64,000 nucleotides of DNA, from contig JAIXMN010000014.1 of the NCBI GenBank assembly GCA_025716815.1, positions 682,001 to 746,000 on the forward strand, written 5' to 3'. The translations under genes and the position numbers were made by a program. Under the pieces are notes generated by a model. That model was not told the DNA's origin and made no database searches. It was given only the letters and a program-made list of their open reading frames with translations. Shown here one piece after another: positions 23,429 to 35,108 of the stretch (positions are counted from its first letter, which is position 1; the number at the start of each line of letters is the position of its first letter). The stretch comes from Dichotomocladium elegans. Its lineage: Eukaryota; Mucoromycota; Mucoromycetes; Mucorales; Lichtheimiaceae.

Positions 23429-24834
23429 TTATGGCTTCCAATGATCTGCCCTAAGCGCTTGCTTCTTGAGAATTGAAATCTCAGAGCCCTCTTCTTTGCC
23501 CTGAAACCGAAGCACGACCATCAACTCAGACTTGCCCATTTGCTCTCGGCAATGGATCACCTGCAAAGCAAGGTGATAGCGTTGGACCATGTCGGTCAAA
23601 TCATTGTACTCCAGACATTGTTTCATGTACTGGAGGGGAAGTCCTGCATACACATGAGCTAACTCGATCATTCCCGGTCGTATGCCTGTCTGGGATTGCA
23701 CAATAGTGCTGTAACTCCCAAATTTAAATACAACTTCATTATCTTTTGCGGACGGCATCTGCTGTTGCTGCTGTTGTTGTTGTTGTTGCTGATGCGGCTG
23801 CCTAAACACTTGGAGCTGGTCCGGAAGGGATCGGGTAAGAAAGTGTACAACATGATGATCGACGATGTCCATCCACGAACCCCTTATTTGGTGGTGCTTG
23901 CGTTCAGCCAACTTTTCAGCCCAAAACATGGCAGAAGCCTGGGACATGGTTTGCTGGATCGCACGAACAAGTTGATGCTGAAGCAGGTCGAGTTCCAGTT
24001 CATGGGCTGCATCCAGCAACTCAACGGCCATCGATCGCTTTTCAGTGACAACAGAGTAGATGTCCTGGTTGGACAGCGGGCGGTACAAATGCCCAATCAC
24101 CTTGTGCACCGACTTCAATGACACCCCCAGATCAAGCTGGACCGTCGATCCAGACGTATTCAAGAGAATGCGAAGGAGCTTCGGCGATCGTGCCAAGACA
24201 AGCGCGTGAAGCGCAAATGTTTTTTGCAGTGTTGGAAAGGAAACGTCGATATCAGAGAAGCGGCCTATTACGCACGCACGCACGCACACAAACACGCAAA
24301 TGGATATATATATATATATATACGTATATACATGCCCACGCAACCAAATTAGATCCGTTCGTTTTTTAGGGTCTACTCGCATATCTATAGCAGCTACACC
24401 TAGATAGGCTCGTTCGCTGCAGCTCTGGCCCTTTTACCTTGCATGAAACCAACACGGTACAAGTATTCGCAGTAATTTTGCGTCCCTTCGTCGTTCAGTG
24501 AAGAAATATTGTATTGGGTCGACAACGACCGTAGCTGGTGTGGTGCCAATGCCTGTGGCCGACATGGCACGGCTGCTGCTGTCGCCACCACGGGTGGGAC
24601 CCTTGGCATCGGGAAGACCGCCCGGGGGTCTGCCAAGGGAAGTACGAGGGGTATGGGGATCGCGATCGGCGACGGCCCTAGTGAAGATATCATGTTATTG
24701 ATAGCGCCCGGAGGGCGGTGCTGATGGCGGTGCTGATGATGGGGTATGATATTCCATGGGATCCGTCCATTCACAACGATAGCTCTAGACGTATCTTTTG
24801 CTTCCATTACCGGTGGAGGTGAATCCTGAGTCAT
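23429..24834 (-). CDS. BTB/POZ domain protein with poly-Gln tract
   Basis: Two exons, 24834-24438 and 24264-23429, encode 410 residues. The first 95 residues are Pro/His-rich. Then come QYNISSLNDEGTQNYCEYLY and the BTB core GRFSDIDVSF, FALHALVLARSPKLLRIL, VIGHLYRPL and LLDAAHELELDLLQ. A run of eleven Gln (about 23761-23793) interrupts the C-terminal part, which ends with LALQVIHCREQ and a basic tail. Fungal BTB proteins of this shape act as CUL3 adaptors or transcription regulators; which applies here is not known. The intron contains CGTG and TA simple repeats (about 24275-24325). Confidence 0.82.
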
Positions 24835-25355
24835 GGCTTGATCTCACTCTGGGAATATGGCAGCAGCGGGGTGTGTGTGTGTGTGCTTTAAAGACTATAG
24901 AACAAAGGCAAGCGGCAACAAGATCAGCTTTGAGTTCATGCAATGGGAAAGAAGGGATGGGCAAAAATGATAGTCATTTCACTCACTCACTCACTCACAC
25001 CTCCGATATACAATGCTTGAGGGATACGTAAACAACGACCCGCCGCACCTGTATCTTTCTTTTGCCCTATTCCCCACATCAACTCTACCAATGAGGTCCA
25101 CCCGTTCAACCGTTATGCAGCTTTGACAGGGCCATCTGCCCCTATATCCCCCATCACCGCGTGGCTGGTCCTGATCATCAGCTAGAATACATCCTTTCCT
25201 CAACAGCCTTCAGTTACTGATAATAGCGAGGAGCCATTAGGTAGCCCATCCCCCGCCCCCCCTCCAAAAAGCTCCATTTTTATGGATTCCTTCGGGTAGC
25301 GTCGAGTAGTGATGGCGGGAAATGCCAATCTCTTTTTCTTTACAGTGCGCGGTAT
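24835..25355. other. Intergenic
   Basis: Upstream region of the BTB gene and 3' region of the low-complexity gene. It has a short GT run (24872-24885), a CACT repeat at about 24977-24997 and a C-rich patch near 25250. No coding signal. Confidence 0.55.
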
Positions 25356-26985
25356 CTACTTCTGAAAATGCAGCGCGCGTGCTGATTTGGATGCCAATTC
25401 AGCAGCCACAAGCTCCTCACAACCGCACTCGTCCCATTGTTTCTGTACAAGCTCTAATTGGTGGTCTAGTTTTCTAGTTTCCCAGCTGGCCATCTCCAGC
25501 TGGAACCGGCTTTTCCACATCGTTGCCACTATCTTGAGCTCCTCTGCGCATGTCTTGCGGTTCTCGGCATGATAACGTTCCATCTACATACACCAGTTGG
25601 CTCGCATGAGAACAAGAAGCTTTCTAACTCTTCCCACTCAAGAAATAATAAACCTCTTTTTCCTGGTCAGGAGCCCATGATTGCCTTGGCCGCGGCGGCT
25701 GAGCAAGGAAGGCCGGCGTGGTGGGGTGATGATATCCGCGATGCGGCGCACTAGCACTGTGCGGATATCGTGTCGCGCTCGATAGCGGTGGCCCAGAGTA
25801 ATGGGAGGAATGGTAGGAGTAACGCGAGTACCCTTGGTACGACGAAGACGATGGTACGGGCGGCGCTTTTGGATGATCTGAGGGTGAGGGTGAGGCTGTT
25901 GCACCTGACGATGGCATTGAGGCCGAAGCTGCTGTTGTTGCTGCTGATGCCGTTGCTGCTGCTGACGGTGATGTTGGTGCTACGGCGGCGCTGGAAGACA
26001 CAGACGATGCAGTTACAGGCGCGGTTGATGCTAATGCAATCGAAGTGCGCTGTGTGTGGCTAGCATGACTCGGGGATACCGGAGATGGCGAAGATCCGGA
26101 ATGTGGAAGGGAGCGTGAAGGAGAGGTAGGAGGGTACTCGCGGTCGTGATAGCGCGAGGGCGGCGGGCCCCGAGAGGACGATCGCGAGTAACGGTACGGT
26201 GGTGGATAATAACGCCTTGGTGAGTATGATGAGGATGCAAACGGAGCGCTAGGAGATCGGCTCCTGCTGCCGCCCGCTCCTCCGCCTGGCCGATAATATG
26301 GGTATCCACTCCCGCTTGCTGATGGTGCATATGGTGCGTAGCCCCCACCCCCGCCGCTGCTGGTGCTGCTGCTTGATCCTGGTGGCAATGCCGCATTGCT
26401 ACTGCCTGCACTACCGCTATGATGGTGGTAATGATGATGATGATGGTGATAACTTGACCGATGCTCATATGAATCGCGCCGGCCTGGTGAATTCGATCTG
26501 TGCGAGTATAATGCGGGATTTGACCGTCGTGAGTAATAGCCACTATATGATGAACGACGTGGTGATCCCGGCGGCGAGTGAGAAGGTGACGGCATCCTTG
26601 AGGGGGAATAATGTGATGAACCGTGTGATCGTGGCTCATTATAACCACCACCACCGCCGCTGCCGCCTCCACCGTACCAGTGATCGTCAGGGTATCTATC
26701 GCTGCTGCCGCTACCGATGCCACCCATACTGCTGCTTCTGCCAGAACTTGGTGCTCCTGCTGCTGCACCTGGAGCATTCATGCTGCTGCGCCCAGGTGAA
26801 CGCGATGCGCCGTAGCGAGCACTGCTTGGAGAGTAATTCCGAGGGCCACCGTGCACACTGCTGCTCCCTTCGTCTCTATAATCTCTATCATGTCGGTAAT
26901 TTTCACCTGGCCTATAAGTGTCTGATCGTGGGCGATCGTAATGTCCTCTGTAGCGCTCATCGTAGCCGCGCGGATATCTGTCCAT
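25356..26985 (-). CDS. Low-complexity Arg/Ser/Gly/His-rich protein with C-terminal helical domain
   Basis: Two exons, 26985-25654 and 25583-25356, encode 519 residues. The N-terminus MDRYPRGYDERYRGHYDRPR is rich in RY and DR. Next come Gly-rich, Ser-Arg-rich, poly-His (about 26427-26450) and Ala/Ser/Thr/Pro-rich stretches with scattered Tyr, all of low complexity. The second exon is different: about 75 residues of amphipathic helix (ERYHAENRKTCAEELKIVA, LDHQLELVQKQWDECG). The Tyr/Arg/Gly content resembles RNA-binding or condensate-forming proteins, but no RRM or zinc finger is visible. The family is not recognised. The clean splice at an exon boundary in phase 0 supports a real gene. Confidence 0.72.
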
Positions 26986-27264
26986 GGCTGGGAGTAACTA
27001 GCGTTGAAAAATAATAAAAGAAAAACAACAAAAAACAAGAGCGTTGGAAAATTTGAAATGCCTCCACTTTGTGGGCGCAAAAGATGCAGGATTTAGCAAA
27101 CACACACAGACACGCACATGTACATATACGCACATAGGCAAATATATGACAGAATAAGATAAAGTCATTAGGTAATTTTTATATGGATGTTACTGCTGCA
27201 CACTGGAGGATGGATAGGAATAACAAACCGGAGGCAGTAAATTACTTTCTTACATAAGGGCGAG

Positions 27265-29676
27265 CTACTTGAATCGCAGGTAGAAGTTGACCTTGTAGGG
27301 AAAGAGGCAGTTAGCAAATCTTTCAGCACACAGCGTCTGATCTCGAAAAATGCGTTGCAAAAGAGAGCTTACAATGAGTGCAATCACCAGCAGCAGACAA
27401 AGGACAGCAGGACCCCAGAGGTCATCGTATCGGCCGTCAATGCGGCGATTGATCATCCTAAAACAGGAAAATATAGGCTTAGTGTTACGTTTACGATGAA
27501 TAGCTGTTGCGTTTGTTTGTTACCAAGCTCGCTTTTCAAATCGGTAGAGGGCATATATAGCAACTATAGCAGCAATGACAATAAACAATCCGCCGATCGT
27601 TCTTGATGTCTGGTCGCCAAAATTGAGCAGATTAAGCGCCACGGTCAGGAGAAGAGCGCAGAACTGCAGCCAAGAAATAAACGTCCGCTCGTTGGCAAAG
27701 AACACCTTTGGCTCCACCCGCACTTTTACTTTCTGGCGCTTGTACAGGTCATCTTGCGGATCGACGGGCGCACCCATCCCGAAGCCTGCTGAGGTCTTAA
27801 CTCTACGATCACCCCAGAGGCGTTCCAACAATCGATTTTCGATCCCTGCCAAGATCTTTGGATTCTGTGGCGTGGAGGGTTTTACGGGTGGATGTGGTGG
27901 GGGTGGAGGCGGAGGTGCCTTCTCTGCTGAGGGATGACCATTCATGGAGAGGGTGGTAAACTCGTGCTGTGGATGATTTACTGGGACCGGACCGTTAGGC
28001 CGTAATTTTGGCTCGATGACCGTCGCAGTGCCTTGGTTGACAACTGCCTGTGTATGGACCCGTTCTTTCTCTTCAATCATCGCTCGGCGATATCGGCCGT
28101 CGATGAGCGGCTTGAAGCTCCTGGACCGGGTGAGTCCAATGTTTTCGGCGCGAGGTTTACGAATATCAACATCAAGCTCTGCGAGCCACCATGGCAAGAG
28201 AGCCAGTCTCTCGCGATTAAAATGGCATGCACCATGCAAATACTTTGAAAAACGGGGAACTTCGTGAACAAGGTGACTCTCAACAAGAGACGTTAGCCAG
28301 TCGGGCGCCTCCTGACCAAGATGTGTTTGGAGCTTGGTCTCCAGCACTGCGTATGGAAAGCGAAGAATGTCATCTTCAGGCCTCACATAGGAAAAAGGAT
28401 AGTCGATCCCGATGTCATTGCGACGCCAATTGTGCGAAGGCTGTCGACGCAGACGGCCATCATTATGGTCTTCGCGGATAAACGTGAGGTCGGTATCGAG
28501 CGAAATCCGCAAACGCTGATCACCAGGAAGTTGGAAAGCGGTGCGGTTGTAGAATACTCGGAGAACAGGCTCCAGTCTCTTATCACGGAAAGACGACTGC
28601 ACACCCTTGGCAATGAAATGGACGCTATTCACAGTGGCTGAATCAACGTTATCCTGCCGAAGCGATTGGGCAATCATATCTGCTGTAAGCTCTCCTCGAA
28701 CAAAACTGTTCACCTGCGGTTCACTTAGACGGAACCGGTCCTTGACGGATGTACCATTAAGCCACTGCGCATGGTGAGTCTTGCGTTCGATGAAGATATT
28801 CTGTGACTCTACGGGGCCGTACCTATATACCCCGGTACCACATATGAATACGGCAGCTACCGCAAATAAGACGGGATACACTTCTTACCATCGAAATCGT
28901 ATTGCTTCCGCACCTTCGTCGCGCTGCAGTCGAGAGGTATAGAGATCAAGGTTGGTGTTATCAAAGTAGACGCTGGAGATAGCGGAATCCGTTGGTTCAT
29001 ACTTCTTTTCCCTATCGAATATCAAGACAGGTAGATGAAGCATGATGATGGCCTTGACCTCCGTGATATTATCAGGGTGGATCCAGTACTTTGCTGTGGC
29101 GCGCTCAAAGGCATTTTGATCTCCTCCCGACGCTGCAGCTGTGGCGGATGACACCTTGCCTCTGTTTCTACAAATGTCGTGAAGGGCTGAGATGTATACA
29201 ATGGCGACATCGAATCGTTGCTTGTCGAGTGGTTTGTCGCGTAGTTTATGTACATATTCCTGCCTGAGGTTGAGATGAGTCCATTTGTCATGCTTCTTAA
29301 GGATCTTCTGAATGGCGGTGAAATTGACACGCGTGAAGCGGGAGAGATCATTGACATCAAATAGGATCTCTGTCAACGCTTCGTCCATAAGCTGCCAATT
29401 CGTGTCAGAGGGCGTGGTGTTATTTTTTTGGAGCCCATGGATGGTACGTTCGCAGTACAGGATACGGGCATCGATTTCGGACAGCTTGGCATTGACGAAA
29501 TCGTAGACTTTGGCGAGTTCATTGTCCAGAAGCTGCACAAAGTCGGCCTCATCATGCTCTGTCCAGCCGTGCTCGAGCTGGCGGCACTTGAGCTCCTGTT
29601 TTAACACATCGTATGCAATGTACGAAAGACGCCATGGAGCAAAGATGTTTTGCTGGAGCTCAAGGCCGTATTTCAT
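27265..29676 (-). CDS. VTC4: Vacuolar transporter chaperone 4, polyphosphate polymerase
   Basis: Four exons: 29676-28889, 28822-27524, 27457-27373, 27291-27265. They encode 732 residues (yeast Vtc4 has 721). The N-terminal SPX domain ([30 protein letters not shown] with the inositol-pyrophosphate-sensing Lys cluster) is followed by the VTC tunnel domain. Basic and acidic catalytic segments there are [29 protein letters not shown] and [10 protein letters not shown]. The C-terminal part has three membrane helices ([56 protein letters not shown]). It makes polyphosphate from ATP on the vacuole membrane. A proline-rich linker ([10 protein letters not shown]) lies before the membrane part. The last exon is 27 bases. 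VTC4 rather than VTC2/3 is favoured by the intact tunnel residues and the short linker. Confidence 0.9.
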
Positions 29677-32600
29677 ATCAGGAGATCAGGGTCAGCAATG
29701 ATGTAGTAGAGCGGATGTAGGTGGTTGGAGTCGTTGTGTAGCTCGCGATGATATGTGGAATGGGTATTGGAGAATGAGGGGGGTGGGGAAGATGAAAAGA
29801 AATTGGAAAAGAGACGTTGAAAGGAGGCGACTGATGAACAATGATAGTCTACGGTAAAGTGCAAGTTTTTTTTAGGAGGCAGAACGAGCGAGGAACAATC
29901 AAGCGAGCGAGTGTAGACGTGTGGACTTGTGTGTGCAGGAAGGCTAAAAAGGGGGTGGGGAAGAGAACTTCTGATGACCTAGTTGGAATTATCGTTTGTA
30001 TAGAGCGCACTTCTTATTCCTGTCCCAAAGGAGTTCTTGTCCACATGCACACTTCTCTAAGGACACTTGTACTTGAAAAGGAGACTCTTCATCAATGTCT
30101 CAGGGACGTGCAGAACACGATCCTGTTGGGTCTGCTGGCTCATTTCCCCACTCCTTCTTTTTCTTTTGTGGTCTATCTGCGGCCTAGATTAGGCATTCTG
30201 ATAGAACTGTACTCGGCCCGATGATGGGTCTATTACCATCATCATCATCTTCTTAATGAAAACCATCAGTTGGCTTTGACTTTGCCTTTCGTCGCTCAAA
30301 CAAACGACAATCCGAAGGGTGACTTGTACCACGCGTTGTGAAAACTAGATGAGAGATCACTCTGCTTACATTCTTGAACTCTTGCCTGTTTTCTTCAAGA
30401 GAAATGTTCTGGTGCTCCACCCATCTCCTGAATGAGGACATTAATATGTCATGTAGAGTGTTGTCGGCTGTCATGTGATATTTAATGAGACAATACACTT
30501 GTGAGAGTAAGGAAGACAACAATTTCCTGTCGTGTGTTCAGCCGTTTTAAGAGTGATGTGGCGTACGCATCTTGATTAACTAATGAAATTGGTCCAGGGA
30601 ATATTGCGTACTCACGCATCGACATCTGTATTTTTCATCTTGCTTTCAGCCGAAAAGCTCAAAGAAGTAGCTAGTTGCAATAGACGGCAGTCCACCGTAC
30701 ACAGCCAGGTATGTTTACGATCGTACGATGACGTGGCGCAAAATATATCGTCCATTTGAATATTATAATAAGACGATTCATTGATGCATTCTTTTTCTCC
30801 TCCAATATTGAATAATTTACTTTAATTCAAGAATGAGTTTAAAGCAGTTGCTATATCAATGCACTCAGTCGCCCTAAAAATACATATAAAGTTTTCACTT
30901 GTGATTCCTTGCGTATTTCAATTTTGCAAGATGCTTGCGCACTGCTTATAAAAATCTTCTCCAATATATTTTCCCATGCGGTAATATTATCCTATTTTTG
31001 CAACTTGCCATCCTCGCAACAGGTGTCGTCTAATCAACATCTCAAAAGCATTTTTACTGAGCGAGTGTGAAATGGATCATGCAAAGAGACGGGAGTAGCT
31101 GGGGAATTTTCGGATTGACACCAGTACGTTGAAGGCTTCTAACATCCATGCCACGTCGATGCGTTGATAATATATATCATGTGGCAGAGAAACTGAATAT
31201 GCCAGCAAATGAACAGAGTTCATGTTAGCCTGCGTGAACAATTTTTATGGGGGGAACAGCAGCTTCTGAAGCAATAGGATTAGATATAAAGTGCATCGGT
31301 TTGTATTGGCGATGTATATTCCTTGCCTGGCTTGTCAATGGATGAAACAAATTTTATTAGCAACGGATAGGGGAAAGCCAGTTGTATATTTAGATAAAGT
31401 TTTATTGAGCATAAGAAGCATAATGCGCGTTTGGAGAAAAATAAAAGATTCATAAAGGAAATCAGTTACTCGTCTGATTCCTTTGGGGAAATAGGAGGGG
31501 TACGGGAGTGAATCGCACGGTAATGACTCCGTATATTTTAGCGAGTACCAGTGTGTATATTTCTACTACCAATGATTACTTAATACCTGCATTGCAATGC
31601 GAGAAACAGACTCAAGGGTGTATTCATTTTCTTGGTGGAGAATTCCAATCCATGATTAGTAACCTTATTCTGATATCAGCCGCCGTCAATTGATATGACC
31701 ATCTTTTTCTTTTCCAATTTCGTATTCAACTACCGCCATAAAACCAATGCATCATATATAATTCATCAAAAAGGGATTCTGCAAGTCGACATCGTAAAAC
31801 GCGCTATGCTTGGCTTGTCTTAGGGGGATAGGGATGGCGGGGGACTGGAGAGCGGTGGCGACCCTGACATCTATTTTTGCTCGACCTGTATATACTTATC
31901 ACGCAATCCTTGTTCCAGTGTTTATTGTCCTTTTCGCAAGTGGTTCCAGGATTACTTACATGATATTTGTTTTATTCCACGTTTGATTGCCCCAGAATGT
32001 AGAGAAAAACGATGATGATGAGCAAGAAGGAAAAAGTCCCCAGCCGTCATGCGCAATCTGTGGAGGGTAGGAAGCAACGCAATGAACCAGACCCCTTCTC
32101 TTTAACGACTAGCGCTGAAAAGAGGATGAATATAGTACACATGTTAACAATGGCTATGGCCTCTCGGTCTTCCTGGATGATGCGCACTTATCAATAGTGA
32201 AAGGTGGGATCCTTTTGGTCAAATTCCGCCTCCTTGACATTTGCCGAGCAACAACCGAAAATGGGCTGTCAAGTGCACATCTAAAAAAATATTTGTGCTT
32301 CCTTTTACAGATGTGTAGGGTGCTTCTCTTTTTGTTACCGTGTGTCCTTGATCTACATACAAAATAGATCGAACATTCACTGAATATACTTTAATGTTAC
32401 GGCGCATTATAGAATGACATTGATCAAGATTAAGAAATGGAAAGTACTGTCCGTGTCACCGCTGTCCCAAGCATCCGAAACCATTCGATCACAGTAGGAT
32501 GCATCTTTATTTTTTTAACAAAGAATATCCTTGTTGCAGCTTTGCATGATCGCGTTCACGAAATAAAGTTTAAGTAGACTAAAAAATAGGAGGGTCCTAT

Positions 32601-32899
32601 CTTTTCTATAGAGATGCTGAGACAAGGAGCATGTGGGTTGCGACAAGTTCTTCTTCCGTACTAAGACATCACCTTAACGCATTAGTGTAACCAAGGCAAT
32701 TAACCTCGTTTCGCTTTTTTTGGTAATCTTTCTATTTGTTGATTTCAAGAAAAAAAAAGCTTCCGAAGAGGAATCCTACGTACTCCTCTTTCGCCCTCCT
32801 TATACTTCGTCCACGAAACCAACATAGACACACACACACACACACACCCTCCTTCTATCTCCATCTCCCACGCAGAATACCTACTCACATATAGCTATC
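29677..32899. other. Long AT-rich gene-poor region
   Basis: About 3.2 kb without a convincing gene. The only coding-like piece is on the minus strand at about 30253-30522, where a frame with a plausible donor could be an exon or relic; I recognise no family. From about 30530 to 32800 the sequence is visibly AT-rich with short frames, no tandem array and no transposon ends. A (CA)n tract lies at 32826-32848, just before the next gene. Confidence 0.55.
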
Positions 32900-34835
32900 A
32901 TGCTTGGAGTATCCGAATCTTGTCGTTTGGGCGAACACCGTCTGCATTATAGTCCTGCCATCACACCTATTTACCAGCCCAAGATAGATTATCAAAACCA
33001 TTATATTGATAATCCACAGATCCACAGATGTGATGACAATAATGAAGGCGACTATGATGGCGGTTCTGAAGGCATTCTGTCATCACCATCATCGCCTGGT
33101 CCCCCACGACCATCCACTACTGTTGGCGATAATTTCAGCGATGATGACTCATTCATACTCTACTATTGTGAGGAGAATAAAAGCCGAGAGCAAGGGACAT
33201 CATCTATAGATTCATCCACGATCGCATACGAAACAGACAAGGTAAAAAGTTAAAAAAATTCACTCGGGTAGCAACTTGACGCCCCGAAACTAGGACCCCC
33301 TGGCAGAAGTAACAGCAATAAGGAAACCGTTTGACCTTTCGGCATTTGCAAAAGCGCTCTATGATACCCGGCTTTCTGTTATACAATGTGGTGGCGGCGA
33401 AGAGCTTCTGCTCAACGAAGAAGATGAAAGAGCTTACGCCAATCTTCTGGCGCTCCGACGTGAAGATATCGGACATGAACGTACAGTAGAAGCAATCATC
33501 CATGACCAGGCGGAATTGAAGCTGCATCAAATTTCACAAGAAACAAAAGAGAACACAGCGGTTACCGCCATTGGCTCAGCTGCAGTAGTCCATTGTAAAC
33601 CTTCCCAAAGTAGCAGCAACCTTAGTCAATCATCACGGTTCAAGGAGTTGTTTGATATCGACCTAACTAAAACCCAGCAAAACATGGCGGAAGATGTGGT
33701 TGACGTAGATGAAGCGGTTGCTGGACATGGTATCACAAAGAATCCGCGGCGAGCCAAGGCAACGCGGTCCCTCGGATTCTTTGGGAGCTTGCGCCAGGTG
33801 ACTAACCGTACCCGGTCCCAGTCCACTTCTAGCATCCGCGGGTTGATGCGGAGCATTAGTACAGGAAGAAACGGAAGTAGCGGCAGCAGCGGCAGCAGTG
33901 GCAGCAGGAACAGCAATAGGAGCAGCAGGAATAGCATCAATGCTAGCAACACGACTTCGCCGCAGACGCTGATATCGCCTGCAGGATTGGCCACATTGAA
34001 ACATCCGGAAATAACAAATGATATGCATCGTCGACGAGAGCAACAGCAGGGACAGCAACAACAGTCCGAGGAATCGATGGGTAATAACAGAGGCATCCGA
34101 CTCTTGTCGCAACTTGTAGGCAGAGTGAAACGTACAACATCACCCCACAGGCCGACAAAAAGGATCAACATGGGTGGGGGCAGTAAGGATAACGAGCGGT
34201 CTCGGCTTGTGCGCAGGACGATCATTTATGTGCAGCCTGACGCAGAAAACTTTTTCAAGACCCTCGGTCATCTTGATGAGACACCGGTGGAGCCGAGAGA
34301 GACACATGTCAATAGCGCCAACGACCGACAACCGCTTGAGGGTGTGGAGATGCGAGAGATGAGTGATGGCTCTGTAACATGGGGTATCATAAAGAGACAA
34401 GGCAGACGCAAGAGCTTTTTTGATCCTCAGGAAAGCAAATGCGAAATTGAGGAAGATGACGACGAAGAAACAGAAGAGCAGATTGAGGGACGTGTCCTCG
34501 CCTTGATGGGCCTTCGACCTGACTTCCTGAAAGACTTTCAGCCAAACGCACCATGTCATCAGCCCCCACCATCGTCAGCACCTGCACCACCTGCACCTCC
34601 GCCTATTCCAGCCCGCTCGCCGTTCCGTCCGCAACATGAGGAAGCAACCCATATTCACAGCATATCTAATCGACGAGATGACTCCACTACAGATATTTAC
34701 TATGCTCCAAATGCCACTCTACCGAGCCTGCTTCAGATGATCTCTGAGCAGGATGAAAAGCTCAAGGAGAGCCCGAGCGTCGAAGAGCAGTTGGATGAAG
34801 TCATACAATCCTTTTCTTCTTGTGGATATCCATGA
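32900..34835 (+). CDS. Disordered Ser/Asn/Pro-rich protein (unrecognised)
   Basis: Two exons, 32900-33241 and 33294-34835, encode 627 residues. The N-terminal region is acidic and Ser/Pro-rich. A possibly folded part follows the splice (KPFDLSAFAKALYDTRLSV to AYANLLALRREDIG). Then come Ser/Gly/Asn repeats (GSSGSSGSSG), basic patches (SIRGLMRSISTG, LVGRVKRTTSPHRPTKRI), a block VEMREMSDGSVTWGIIKRQG, an acidic stretch, and a polyproline segment APPAPPPIPAR of the SH3- or profilin-binding type. The C-terminus is helical and acidic. It may be a signalling or cytoskeletal scaffold, but there is no domain to prove it. Confidence 0.7.
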
Positions 34836-35108
34836 TTTCTTTGACCATTCGCTCCCACACGTACACATACTCGTACGTTGCAACATCTTGTATTCCCATA
34901 GTCTAAAGCGCTCACCCCTTTCATTTGTATCATAAACGGAAGAAAAAAGTATTTGATCCATTTGTTGTCGCTCTCATTTGTATGACTGCTCCTGAATTTG
35001 TTCGGATGAAATACACCACCACCCCACCTTTTATTGCGCTATAACCAACTTCTCCTGTTTTCATTCCTTCTTAATAAACTTGGTGTCCGCAATTAGATCC
35101 CCATTGCC

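Noticed and set aside
26031..27014. Long His/Ile-rich frames on both strands
   Set aside because: They are shadow frames of the repetitive low-complexity gene at 25356-26985.
33626..34225. 199-residue Leu-rich frame on the minus strand
   Set aside because: Antisense shadow of Ser/Asn repeats in the disordered + strand protein.
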